The notes beneath the pieces are model-generated. The model was not told the origin of the DNA. It searched no databases and saw only the letters and a list, made by a program, of their open reading frames with translations. Both the position numbers and the translations under genes were made by a program. From Leisingera thetidis (GTDB taxonomy: Bacteria > Pseudomonadota > Alphaproteobacteria > Rhodobacterales > Rhodobacteraceae), in assembly GCF_025857195.1 (NCBI RefSeq), contig NZ_CP109787.1, positions 2,793,501-2,857,500 on the forward strand: 64,000 nucleotides of DNA, read 5' to 3'. Position 1 is the stretch's first letter, and each line of letters starts with the position of its first letter. Positions 8,779 to 17,091 of the stretch are shown in pieces.

Positions 8779-8917
8779 GAATTCGGCAGACGCTCAAAGC
8801 ATCGCAAAAAAGTCTATTATCTGACTGATTTTGCGTAATATTTTTCGATGAATTTTTCGCGGGACGCTTTGCTTAAGAACGAGGCCGGGCGAAGCATACG
8901 GACAGGTTGTCGCATAA

Positions 8918-8957
8918 CGTTACAATCGCCGTTCCAGGGATTTTACGCTTCGTTACA
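8918..8957 (-). promoter_or_regulatory. Two CGTTACA boxes, candidate activator (enhancer) sites
   Basis: CGTTACA occurs at 8918-8924 and 8951-8957, TGTAACG on the transcribed strand. The copies are offset by exactly 33 bp (about three helical turns). They lie about 145-185 bp upstream of the sigma-54 promoter, the usual place for enhancer-binding protein sites. The first copy is also half of an imperfect inverted repeat, TGTCGC-N5-GTTACA. Confidence 0.5.
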
Positions 8958-9140
8958 CCTGCTGAAACACCCGCGGTATACATCCCGGATCGCGCCCCCC
9001 GAAAGCACGGCCCCGGTCAGCGCAAATCTCTGAAAGATATCGGACTTTCTGCACTGCGGCATCGCCGGAACCATGCGGGTCGGCGACTGCATCCGGATGT
9101 CCGCTTCTGTGGCGTCATACCGCGCCGAGGGGTTGCGGCG

Positions 9141-10385
9141 TCAGGCCCGCAGCCGGCGCTTCGCGGCGGCGTGGATACCGATGTCCTGCCGGTAATTCGA
9201 CACGACACGGCGCGACACCGCGATCCCTTCGGCCTGCAGAATGGCCGTCAGCCGCCGGTCGGACAGCGGCTTCTTCGGGTCTTCGCCGGCCAGCAGCGCC
9301 CGGATGCGCGCCTGGACCTGCGGCTTGGATTGGGTCGTCCGGGCTGACGCCGTGCCGGTGAACAGGGTGCGCGCAAGAACAATGCCGTTCGGCCCTTCGA
9401 TCAGCAAACCGTTCAGCACCCGGCTGACGGTGCTGAGGTGAAATCCGGTTTCCAGTGCAATTTCGGACAGCGTCATCGGAGCCAGAGCGCGGTCGCCAAG
9501 GCGGAAATAGGCGCCCTGGCGCTTCACGATTTCCCCGACCACCTGTTTCAGGGCGGACGCGCGCGCATGGAGCGCATGTTTCAGCGCCCGCGCCTTGGCC
9601 AGCGCTTCTGAGGCCTCGCTTGCCCTGCCGCCGCGCGGAAGATTGATGACCTCGATATCCCCTTGCCACGACGACAGGAATTCGATTTCCCAGCCCTCGC
9701 CCGACGGCGTGATCCGGACATCGGGTTCACGTGTGAGCGTCGGATCCGAGACAAAGGCGCTGCCTGGTTTCGGGTCGAGCCGGCGGAGCAGCGCGAGGCA
9801 GTCCTGTACCCTATCCCGCGGCAGTCCGGTCGCCCGGACCAGTGCTGCCGGGCCGCCGCTTTCCAGCGCAGGAAGATGATCCAGCACCAGCTCCATGTCC
9901 TCGGTCATCGCGTCCCGATCCTCCAGCTGCAACCGCAGGCAGTCCTTGAGATCGCGCGCGAACAACCCCACCGGATCGACCCGTTTCTGAACCACCCGCA
10001 ATGCGGTTTCCACCAACTCCCCACTCAGTTCCAAGCTTTCGGCAATCGCCGCAGGCGCGCGTCCCAGCCAGCCCGACGGCTCAAGTTCCGCAATCAGCGC
10101 GGTGATGAGTTTTTCCATCAACCCGCCCTGGCCGATCAGCCCGGCCAGTTCGCGGAACACATGGTCATAAAGGCTGTTTGCCTGTTCCACCGCGGTCAAT
10201 TCCAGAACATCCGTGGCGCTCATCCCGGCGGCCCGCCGCTGGCGCAAAACCAGCATCGGGTTCTCCTGCGCCTCTGCGGCCAGATGCTCATCGAGTTCGG
10301 CCGCGGACATCTGCAAAAGGGTAACGATCTGACCCAGCCGGAACACCTGGCTGTGTTTCGCACGCAGCTGAGTCTTCAAAGGCAT
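9141..10385 (-). CDS. rpoN: RNA polymerase sigma-54 factor (paralogue linked to prm operon)
   Basis: A 414-residue sigma-54. The Gln/Leu-rich activator-interacting region I is at the N-terminus (VFRLGQIVTLLQMS, then AEAQENPML). The core-binding region and DNA-binding HTH (SEIALETGFHLSTVSRVLNG) follow, and the C-terminal RpoN box is SRRVVSNYRQDIGI (ARRTVAKYRE-like). ATG 10385 has AGGAGG 7 nt upstream; the longer open frame reads into the divergent neighbour. It lies on the same strand as prm. It is not in the usual rpoN-hpf-ptsN neighbourhood, so it is probably an extra, operon-dedicated copy. No cognate enhancer-binding protein is seen inside the window. Confidence 0.93.
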   Translation of the reverse strand: MPLKTQLRAKHSQVFRLGQIVTLLQMSAAELDEHLAAEAQENPMLVLRQRRAAGMSATDVLELTAVEQANSLYDHVFRELAGLIGQGGLMEKLITALIAELEPSGWLGRAPAAIAESLELSGELVETALRVVQKRVDPVGLFARDLKDCLRLQLEDRDAMTEDMELVLDHLPALESGGPAALVRATGLPRDRVQDCLALLRRLDPKPGSAFVSDPTLTREPDVRITPSGEGWEIEFLSSWQGDIEVINLPRGGRASEASEALAKARALKHALHARASALKQVVGEIVKRQGAYFRLGDRALAPMTLSEIALETGFHLSTVSRVLNGLLIEGPNGIVLARTLFTGTASARTTQSKPQVQARIRALLAGEDPKKPLSDRRLTAILQAEGIAVSRRVVSNYRQDIGIHAAAKRRLRA

Positions 10386-10480
10386 GGTGCCGCCTCCTGT
10401 CCGGACAGCCGACAAAAAGCTGGCCCCGAGGCCAGGCGCCGCGCTATCCTGAGATAAAGAAACCATTGAAAAGCAGTAAG

Positions 10481-11434
10481 ATGAGCCCGCATCTCCCCAT
10501 CGGTGGTATTGTCCCGCTCGACGGAACCGCGCCGGAACTGTCCTATCCGGGCCATTCGCCCCAGCTTCTGGCGCGAGTGCGGCAACTCTGGTCCGCCGCC
10601 GGTCTGGATTTCGACCATGGCTGGCGCGCGGGCGTGCGCAGCCTGCCGGGGTTCCGCGCTCTGCCCCGGGTCGAAACGGCTCCGGCCAGCACCGATGTCG
10701 ACCTGGTGTTTGTCTATGATCAGGCGGTGCTCTGGGTTCGGGCCCTGCACGAGGCCGCGGCCATCGGACGTCAGCACCAGACCGGCGGGCTGACCGCGGC
10801 GCAATGGCACGGGCTGGCGGCGCTCTCTGCCCGGTTGACCGAACAGCTGGCAGCCTTGCGGCTTCTGGCGCTGACTGACCTGCCGATGCCCGCGATGCAG
10901 ATCGCCCGGTCGCTGTCGGAAGACGTGGACATGGCGCTGGTGATCCTGATCCGCCGCAAGCTGGCGGAGCGTTTCGCCGCCTGCCGCAGCGCCGAGGAGG
11001 CCAGCGATTTCTGGCGCCGCCACATCGCCGGGGGCCGCGCCTTCCGCGCGATTTCCGAAAAGCTTTATGCGGTGGGCATCGACCATTCCGACGACACCGA
11101 TTACGCCAAGTGGCGAAAGTCGGTGCTGACCACGCTGGGCGCGGCGGTCCACAGCAATGCGCTGAACACTCAATTGCCGAAACGCCCCCATGGCGAGATC
11201 CTGCTGAATGGCGACAGTCTGCATTTCGCGACCTTCCGCATTCATGAGCTTTGCGCCTATGCACAGCTCGTTGAGCCTGAGTTGACGGATGCGCTTTGGG
11301 CGGCCGCCAATGCTACAAGGCCGACCAGCCCGCTTGCCGAGCTGGCCGCGCCGCTAAGCGGTGTACTCGTAAACCAGATTCAGTGCCTATCGTCACCGGC
11401 AACCGCGCCACGCGAGAGGGCCAAACATCACTAG
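10481..11434 (+). CDS. Hypothetical protein divergent from rpoN
   Basis: A 317-residue mostly helical protein that I do not recognise. ATG 10481 lies 95 bp from the divergent rpoN start, so the two could share a control region. Visible are a Trp/Arg-rich middle (DFWRRHIAGGRAFRAISEKL) and Leu/Ala-rich helices. There is no signal peptide or membrane segment. The stop overlaps the stop of the convergent 59-residue gene in the tetranucleotide CTAG. The reading frame is clean and GC-rich, so it is likely real. Confidence 0.7.
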   Translation: MSPHLPIGGIVPLDGTAPELSYPGHSPQLLARVRQLWSAAGLDFDHGWRAGVRSLPGFRALPRVETAPASTDVDLVFVYDQAVLWVRALHEAAAIGRQHQTGGLTAAQWHGLAALSARLTEQLAALRLLALTDLPMPAMQIARSLSEDVDMALVILIRRKLAERFAACRSAEEASDFWRRHIAGGRAFRAISEKLYAVGIDHSDDTDYAKWRKSVLTTLGAAVHSNALNTQLPKRPHGEILLNGDSLHFATFRIHELCAYAQLVEPELTDALWAAANATRPTSPLAELAAPLSGVLVNQIQCLSSPATAPRERAKHH

Positions 11435-11610
11435 TGCTTGACATCCTCTGTCTTACTGAGACGGTTTTCCGAGACCCAACGCGCGGCCAGAACCAGCGCT
11501 CCAGCGGCAAAGTCCTTGCCGTGCTCCTCGACCATCTCGCCGGCAACCTTAGCCAGTTTTTGAAAATAACGGTCCTTGCTTTGCTCTTCAGCGGACAGTG
11601 CTTGTGACAT
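11431..11610 (-). CDS. Small conserved-looking hypothetical protein (59 aa)
   Basis: A short frame beginning MSQALSAEEQSKDRYF and ending TEDVKH. It is charged and helical, with a central segment AGALVLAARWV. ATG 11610 lies 17 bp after the propeller-gene stop, preceded by GAAGGAAG. It therefore looks like the third gene of the operon with the coiled-coil and WD40-like genes. Function unknown. Confidence 0.6.
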   Translation of the reverse strand: MSQALSAEEQSKDRYFQKLAKVAGEMVEEHGKDFAAGALVLAARWVSENRLSKTEDVKH

Positions 11611-11627
11611 GTGTCTTCTTCCTTCAA

Positions 11628-12764
11628 TTATTTGAACATGTTGCTGGGGAAGGTGGCGATCGACAGGCTGCCGTCCTCCCCGCCAATGGCAAGATGCGCG
11701 CCGTCGTCAGACCAGGCCAGCGCAGTAACCGACGCGCCAGTGCCTTCGCGCACCAGCATTTCATCCGGGTGCCCGATGCGGCACAGCATGACGAGGCCGG
11801 TGCCATAGCTCACCGCACAGAGATCCCGCTTGGGATGCAACGCCACCCGGTCGACAATCGTCAGCCCCGGCTTTCCGGTCTCGATCGGCGCGCCGGCGTT
11901 GCCGCCGAACGGCAGGTCCGGCAAGGACCACCCCACAACCCGAAACGCGCCCGAGGCGATGACCGCCTTGGCCTTGCCGCTGAACTGCGCAGACAGAACC
12001 GGCGCCGGGAAATCGACGATCCGGTCCGATGCCCCCGCGGTCACATCGGCCAGCAGCACCGCCTTGTCTTCGCAGCCCGCCACCAGCCAGCGCTGGCAGG
12101 GCGACCATTCGAGGCACAGCACCTTGCCGTCGCAGGCGATCTGCGCCTGGCAGGTCATGTCTTCGACACGGACGATGCTCACCTGCCCCGCGCCCCAGCA
12201 GGCCAACAGGGATTCATCGCCAGAAACTGCAATCCGGGCAACGCTGTGATCCAGCTTGATACCTGCCACCTCAGCCCCGCCGGTTTCGGCCACCAAGGCC
12301 AGGCGTGTCCCATGCGCGACGGCCACCTGACCAGAGCGCGAAAGGGCCGCCAGCGCAGTGACCGCGTCCTGGCGCGCTGCTTTCATTGCCAGGGTCTGGC
12401 CTCGCGCGGTTGCGCGCCACAGGACACCCGTCCCGGCATGGGGAAAGGCAAAGCCCTGATCGCCAAGCCGGCACAGTGGCACATCGGCGCGCGCCACGGG
12501 CGCTTCGCTGAACACCGGTGGCGGGAGCGGCTTGGACCGGGGCCGGATGCTCGACCGCCCGGTATCGGCCTCGACCCGTACCCGGCTGTCCGGGCTCTCG
12601 GCGTCCTGGACCGGGACAAAGGCCATTTGGCCATCGGCCAGTTGCGCGGCCAATGACGTCCCCTTGGCATTGAACTGAAGCGCGCGCACCTCGGTTTTCA
12701 CGTCCCATGTGCGGGCAATCAGGTCGAAAAGCGTCATCGCTTGCGGCGGCTGGTGCTGTGTCAT
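11628..12764 (-). CDS. WD40-like beta-propeller protein
   Basis: A 378-residue protein built of repeated beta-strand units ending in hydrophobic-Asp/Gly patterns, for example VTALAWSDDGAHLAIGG near the C-terminus and VLCLEWSPCQRWLVAG in the middle. These are typical of WD40/quinoprotein propellers. No signal peptide is seen, so it is probably a cytoplasmic interaction scaffold. Its ATG directly abuts the stop of the coiled-coil gene (TGA-ATG), showing an operon. A second possible start is Met10. Partner and role unknown. Confidence 0.7.
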   Translation of the reverse strand: MTQHQPPQAMTLFDLIARTWDVKTEVRALQFNAKGTSLAAQLADGQMAFVPVQDAESPDSRVRVEADTGRSSIRPRSKPLPPPVFSEAPVARADVPLCRLGDQGFAFPHAGTGVLWRATARGQTLAMKAARQDAVTALAALSRSGQVAVAHGTRLALVAETGGAEVAGIKLDHSVARIAVSGDESLLACWGAGQVSIVRVEDMTCQAQIACDGKVLCLEWSPCQRWLVAGCEDKAVLLADVTAGASDRIVDFPAPVLSAQFSGKAKAVIASGAFRVVGWSLPDLPFGGNAGAPIETGKPGLTIVDRVALHPKRDLCAVSYGTGLVMLCRIGHPDEMLVREGTGASVTALAWSDDGAHLAIGGEDGSLSIATFPSNMFK

Positions 12765-13055
12765 TCAGCTTTGCTCCTTCATCGCGGCTTCCAGTTCCTC
12801 GTCCAGAGCGGATAGCCTGGCCTCTAGCCGGTTGATCGTTTCAGTGTTTTCTTCGAGCGCCGCGTCGTTCTGCGCCTGCGCGTCCTCGTGGGCGTGGTCT
12901 TCGACCCCGTCCCGCGCATCCTTCATGTCGAGTACCATCAGGCCGCTGGCTTTCTGGTTCAGCCGCAGCTGTTCGGTATTGGCCTGGGCGATCGCCTGGA
13001 TGGTCTTCACCCGGTCCATAAGGATATCGCCGGTTTTGCGTGATTGACCTGTCAT
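12765..13055 (-). CDS. Small coiled-coil hypothetical protein (96 aa)
   Basis: The protein starts MTGQSRKTGD. The C-terminal half is a clear heptad coiled coil (NTETINRLEARLSALDEELEAAMKE-like). ATG 13055 is preceded by AGGGGG; a longer frame to 13100 lacks a better site. It is first in a three-gene operon with the propeller and the 59-residue protein. It diverges, 50 bp apart, from another small gene. Function unknown. Confidence 0.65.
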   Translation of the reverse strand: MTGQSRKTGDILMDRVKTIQAIAQANTEQLRLNQKASGLMVLDMKDARDGVEDHAHEDAQAQNDAALEENTETINRLEARLSALDEELEAAMKEQS

Positions 13056-13105
13056 GAACACCCCCTGTAAACCGGCGCCGGTTTTTGCAGCGAAAGGCAA
13101 ACCCG

Positions 13106-13378
13106 ATGACCGACCCCGCCGATCTGCGCTTTTTCCGGGCGCTGAAGGATGTTTGCAGCGCCGCCGAAGGTGTCGATCGAAGCTGCCGCGACGCCATCAA
13201 CCGCGCGCTGGAAACCGGCGATCCTCTGGACATGCAGGCGGCGCGCAAGGCCGTTGAACTGCTGGACGGTCCTCTCAAGAGCGACCTTCTCCGGCAGGTC
13301 CATCTGCGCATGGTCAGCGATCTTTCCGCGATCTGGGACTCCCTGCCCGGGGCGCCGGGCGCCGGTCGGCCGAACTGA
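13106..13378 (+). CDS. Small helical hypothetical protein (90 aa)
   Basis: MTDPADLRFF start with an AAAGG site about 7 nt upstream. It is predicted almost all-helical, without membrane segments. It is divergent from the coiled-coil gene. I do not recognise the family, but the codon use fits the neighbours. Confidence 0.5.
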   Translation: MTDPADLRFFRALKDVCSAAEGVDRSCRDAINRALETGDPLDMQAARKAVELLDGPLKSDLLRQVHLRMVSDLSAIWDSLPGAPGAGRPN

Positions 13379-13719
13379 AGCCCCCAGTGATCTGTTGCGC
13401 TGCCTGCTTGAGATTTTCTGCATTGGCCACCCTCCCACGGGCCCCGTTTTTCCGGGTGGCACACAGGGTATCCGAGCGGCACGTTGACGCAATCAGAAAG
13501 GACCGGAAGCCGCGTTTTTCTGCGGTTTCCGCGGGCCGTTCCGAAAATGTGTAAAATTGCGTTACGTTTTGCGAGCGGCTTTGTAACGGCCTGTTTCAAA
13601 GCCGGTTTCGCCGCGCCGCAGAAGATTTTTCCGAACATGATAAGCATCCGAATCACCGGCTTGATTCGAGCACCGGATCTGCGCTCATCTGGCAGGGAAC
13701 GGCAGCCGGAAAACGGGGC
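13379..13719. other. Intergenic region with one hairpin
   Basis: No gene is supported in these 341 bases. A 10-bp hairpin with one G-T wobble lies at 13504-13513/13522-13531 around a T-rich loop. The part from 13530 to 13640 is locally more AT-rich and may hold the promoter of the acetyltransferase gene. Confidence 0.4.
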
Positions 13720-14556
13720 ATGATGGATAGATTTCCTGACATTCTGACCGAGGGCGACCTGCGTCTGCGCCCGTTGACCGCGGCGGACCTGACCGTGGTC
13801 ACAGGACATTTCAACGATATCCGCATTGCCCGCTGGCTGGCCGCGGTCGCCCGGCCTTTCGGATCCGAGGCAGCGCACCAGCTTCTGGCCCACGGCGCGC
13901 ATCCCGGAGAAAACCTGCGGATCATCGAATACCAGGACAGGGTGGCGGGCGGGCTCTGCATCGGCGCATCGCTGTGGTACTGGCTGGCACCGGAGTTTTG
14001 GCGCCAGGGTCTGATGCGGCGGGCGCTGAAACTGGCCGTTGCGGCCCGCTTTGCCAGCGCTGGTCCGCCGCTGACCGCCACCTGTCATGCAGATAATACC
14101 GCGTCGCGCGCGCTTCTGACCGGACTTGGATTTTCACTTTGCCCCGCCGCAAGGCGCATGTTTTTTCACGGCACGCAAACCTCCGAGCCTTGCCGTGACT
14201 ACGTCATGGCGCCCGAACAATGGCACCTGCTGCATCCCCCGGCATTCAGGGCAGGCAACCTGTCGCTCCGCCCGGCCCGGCAACAGGACGCTCCGGCGCT
14301 GGCGCGCATGTTGCCGGCGACCGGATCCGCCCCCTGGCCCGGAAGCGAAGCCCTGCCCGGCTTCATCGAAGAGCATCGTTACCGCGGCTCTGGCCAGGGG
14401 TTGTTCGTGATTTCCGACGACAATCGCCGCAGTGTCGGGATGGTTCTTCTCACCATCACCGGCCCGCGCCTGTGCTTTCTGTCAGAGGCGGAGGATATCC
14501 GTTATCGTGCGCAGGTCATGAATGGCCTGGCCAGCGCCTTTGCCACGGGATCTTGA
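13720..14556 (+). CDS. Tandem GNAT (RimJ/RimL-like) acetyltransferase
   Basis: A 278-residue protein. The first ~165 residues look like a complete GNAT domain: LRLRPLTAADL at the N-terminus, an acetyl-CoA-region strand/loop near WRQGLMRRALKLAV, and HADNTASRALLTGLGF, typical of RimJ-type enzymes. A second, shorter region begins again with NLSLRPARQQDAPAL and seems to be a degenerate second GNAT domain. Substrate unknown. Two adjacent ATGs (13720, 13723) are possible starts. Confidence 0.75.
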   Translation: MMDRFPDILTEGDLRLRPLTAADLTVVTGHFNDIRIARWLAAVARPFGSEAAHQLLAHGAHPGENLRIIEYQDRVAGGLCIGASLWYWLAPEFWRQGLMRRALKLAVAARFASAGPPLTATCHADNTASRALLTGLGFSLCPAARRMFFHGTQTSEPCRDYVMAPEQWHLLHPPAFRAGNLSLRPARQQDAPALARMLPATGSAPWPGSEALPGFIEEHRYRGSGQGLFVISDDNRRSVGMVLLTITGPRLCFLSEAEDIRYRAQVMNGLASAFATGS

Positions 14557-14915
14557 GTTGCTCCGGGGCTGAATAGTGTTTCAACTCCGGCAAGTCAGAC
14601 TGTAATTCCCGAAACGTATCGCAACAGATCCGCGGCGGCTTGGCGCTGAAATTCTGCCACGCGCCCGCGCTTCTGGAAATTATTTCGCATAAAAAATCAA
14701 TTAAAATCAGACTGTTTTTCCCCTCCAGAATCTGAACCGCCCAAGCCGCCGCAATCTGGAACCGTGATTGCATGACGTTTTCCGTAATCACGCGCGTTTC
14801 ACGGGTTCGGGGCAAGACTTGGTCACGCATTGGAACGCAGGGATATGGGTGCCCCGGCCATGTTTTACCGCTTCCGCATCAGGAGACGCCGCGTGCGGTA
14901 TCGGAGGATCGAAGA
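14557..14915. other. Intergenic region, partly AT-rich
   Basis: No convincing gene in 359 bases. The stretch 14675-14720 is strongly AT-rich. I see no clear regulatory motif. Confidence 0.4.
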
Positions 14916-15269
14916 ATGATGTATCAACCTGACCTAGTCGCGGAAACCGGTCCCTTGCAGACCCGGTGGCGCGGACCCGAAGACAGCAATCGTCTCGATT
15001 GCGAAACCGGGGTTCTGCTGCGCAGGGTTCTGGAACCGGTATTTCGGCAATCCACCAGTTGGGCCGGCCTGCGCCGCCGGCTTGCGGGCAAAGGGTTCGA
15101 CTTAGGATTCAACATGGGCCGGCTGGTTCTGAACAACCGTGAGAGCGGCGCCCGTATCTGTTCCTGCAAGTTCCTGGGGTATCCGTTGGCAACGCTTAGC
15201 GAGCGGCTGGGCCGGGCCAAGGTCGCCGCGATCCGCGACGGCAGTGGCCTTGGCCTGCTGCTGGACTGA
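14916..15269 (+). CDS. Hypothetical protein (117 aa)
   Basis: ATG 14916 is preceded by GGAGG at 8 nt. The protein has an Arg-rich middle and a segment with LRRRLAGKGFDLGFNMGRLVL followed by SCKFLGYPLATLSERLGRAKV. That layout recalls small domains found at the end of relaxase-type proteins, but this is only a resemblance. No signal peptide or membrane span. It stands alone, convergent with pgi. Confidence 0.6.
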   Translation: MMYQPDLVAETGPLQTRWRGPEDSNRLDCETGVLLRRVLEPVFRQSTSWAGLRRRLAGKGFDLGFNMGRLVLNNRESGARICSCKFLGYPLATLSERLGRAKVAAIRDGSGLGLLLD

Positions 15270-15447
15270 GATCCAAACACCATGCGGCCGGTTTATCCCA
15301 GCCCGACGGTTTAGCTTTGCCTTGCCATACTGCGGCGCAGAACAATCACCGATGTGAAAACCGCCTGAATGTCGGCAATCAGCTTCAGTGGATGCAGCCT
15401 CCATACGAAACACTCGTTTGCGATTTTCTCAGAAGCGTTAAAATAGC

Positions 15448-15481
15448 GGCCTTTGCCGGCAACGGGGAAATCCGAAAGGCC
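15448..15481 (-). terminator. Possible pgi-end hairpin
   Basis: GGCCTTT (15448-15454) and AAAGGCC (15475-15481) can pair across a 20-nt loop just after the pgi stop, followed by an AT-rich stretch. A weak terminator candidate for the zwf-edd-eda-pgi operon. Confidence 0.35.
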
Positions 15482-15483
15482 TT

Positions 15484-17091
15484 TCACACAGACAGTTTCC
15501 GGATCAGGGCTTGAGTTGACAGGTCTTTGTCCTCGGCCGGGGCGCCCTTGATCATAGGCACCAAGGCGCTGGCCAGTTCCTTGCCCAGCTCCACACCCCA
15601 TTGATCAAAGGAATTGATCCCCCAGATGGCGCCTTCCACAAATACCCTGTGTTCGTAAAGCGCGATGATCTGGCCTAGTGAGAACGGCGTCAGCAGTGGA
15701 TAGGCCAGCGTCATCGAAGGGCGGTTGCCTGGGAAGGTCCGGTATGCCGCCTGAACGCGCTGTTCTTCACCGGTATAGCCGAGCGCTGCGGCCATTTCCA
15801 AGGCCTGTTCCGGCGAGCGGCCAAGCATCAGGGCTTCGGATTGGGCCAGGCAATTCGCCTTCAGCAGATCGTGGTGATCCCTCAGGCTGGGTTCATGGCT
15901 GCCGGCCGCCACCAGAAGCTCGGCAGGGATGATTTCGGTTCCCTGGTGCAGCAGCTGATAGAATGCATGCTGCCCGTTCGTTCCCGCTTCGCCCCAGACA
16001 ACTGGACCGGAACTGCGCTCCAACGGTGTTCCGCGGTTCGAAACGCGCTTGCCGTTGCTCTCCATGTCGAGCTGCTGCAGGTAGGCGGGCAATTTGGCCA
16101 AACGCTGATCGTAGGGCAGGATTGCGCGGGTCGGATAGCGGCAGATGTTGCGGTGCCAGATCCCAACCAGTCCCATCAGCAGCGGCATGTTCCGGTCTGC
16201 CGGGGCAGTCAGGAAATGGGTGTCCATGGCCCGCGCCCCGGCCAGGAAATTGCGGAACTCCGCCGGGCCGATGGCCAGCATGATCGGCAGGCCCACCGGC
16301 CCCCAGAGGGAATACCGTCCGCCCACCCAGTCGGCAAAGCCAAAGACCCGCTCAGGGCTGATCCCCATGCCGGCGGTCTTGTCCAGCGCTGTCGAGACTG
16401 CGGCCAGATGTGACACGGCCTTGCTGCCCAATGCGTTTTTCAGCCAGCTGATGGCCGTTTCCGCATTGGTCATCGTCTCGATCGTGGTGAAGGTCTTGGA
16501 CGCGATGATGACCAGCGTCGAACGGGGGTCGAGTTTCTGCAGCGTGTCCGAGATCTGGGCGCCGTCGACATTGGAAACGAAATGGCAGCGCGGTCCGTTG
16601 TGATACGGGCTCAGGGCCCGGACCGCCATGACCGGCCCCAGGTCGGAGCCGCCGATGCCGATGTTCACCACATCGGTGAACGCCCCGCCCTTTGCCGCGG
16701 GGATACGGCCGGAGCGGATACCGTCGGCGAAATTTTCCATTGCCCGCAGGGTTTCTCTGATCCCAGGGCGCACGTCTTCGCCGTCCACGATCAGCGGTTC
16801 GCTGCCGCTCGCGCGCAAAGCCGTATGAAGGACAGCCCGGTCTTCGGAGCGGTTGATCCTCTCGCCGCGGAACATGGCGTCGCGTTTCCCGGCGACGCCC
16901 CGGTCATCGGCGAGGTCCTGCAGCAGATCCAGCGCCGCGCGGTCGATGCCGGTCTTGGAGAAATCCAGCAGCAGCCCGTCGGTCTCGACGGAGAACCTGT
17001 CAAAGCGCTCCGGGTCGTCGAACAGGGAAATGATCGTCCGGCCGTCTGCCGCGCTATGGTTTTCCTGCAGTTTGTTCCAGATATCGCTCAT
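15484..17091 (-). CDS. pgi: Glucose-6-phosphate isomerase
   Basis: A 535-residue Pgi of normal length. The family signature DWVGGRYSLWGPVGL is visible, along with GIGGSDLGP in the sugar-phosphate site and the SKTFTT phosphate loop. It interconverts fructose-6-P and glucose-6-P. Here it links the fructokinase product to Zwf. Its ATG overlaps the eda stop by 4 nt (ATGA), so translation is coupled. Last gene of the Entner-Doudoroff operon. Confidence 0.97.
   Translation of the reverse strand: MSDIWNKLQENHSAADGRTIISLFDDPERFDRFSVETDGLLLDFSKTGIDRAALDLLQDLADDRGVAGKRDAMFRGERINRSEDRAVLHTALRASGSEPLIVDGEDVRPGIRETLRAMENFADGIRSGRIPAAKGGAFTDVVNIGIGGSDLGPVMAVRALSPYHNGPRCHFVSNVDGAQISDTLQKLDPRSTLVIIASKTFTTIETMTNAETAISWLKNALGSKAVSHLAAVSTALDKTAGMGISPERVFGFADWVGGRYSLWGPVGLPIMLAIGPAEFRNFLAGARAMDTHFLTAPADRNMPLLMGLVGIWHRNICRYPTRAILPYDQRLAKLPAYLQQLDMESNGKRVSNRGTPLERSSGPVVWGEAGTNGQHAFYQLLHQGTEIIPAELLVAAGSHEPSLRDHHDLLKANCLAQSEALMLGRSPEQALEMAAALGYTGEEQRVQAAYRTFPGNRPSMTLAYPLLTPFSLGQIIALYEHRVFVEGAIWGINSFDQWGVELGKELASALVPMIKGAPAEDKDLSTQALIRKLSV

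Larger units (their letters stand above)
8550..9140 (-). promoter_or_regulatory. prm operon control region (gene-free interval)
   Basis: About 590 bp between rpoN and prmA contain no credible gene. It holds, in minus-strand order, two CGTTACA boxes (8951-8957, 8918-8924), a sigma-54 promoter (8764-8778), about 200 nt of leader and the prmA ribosome site. The AT-rich part at 8806-8870 contrasts with the GC-rich neighbours. Confidence 0.7.

Noticed and set aside
8550..8807. In-frame N-terminal extension of PrmA
   Set aside because: The sequence is unlike the family and contains the sigma-54 promoter; ATG 8549 has a strong ribosome site.
10386..11264. N-terminal extension of the rpoN frame to 707 residues
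   Set aside because: It lies opposite the divergent 317-residue gene; ATG 10385 with AGGAGG starts the sigma-54 region I.
12841..14088. 415-codon minus-strand frame
   Set aside because: Crosses two gene strands and an intergenic region; Arg/Pro/Gly-rich shadow without domain.
14750..14800. EcfG-like element GGAAC...CGTT near 14759
   Set aside because: Spacer is 13 nt, outside the 16-17 range.
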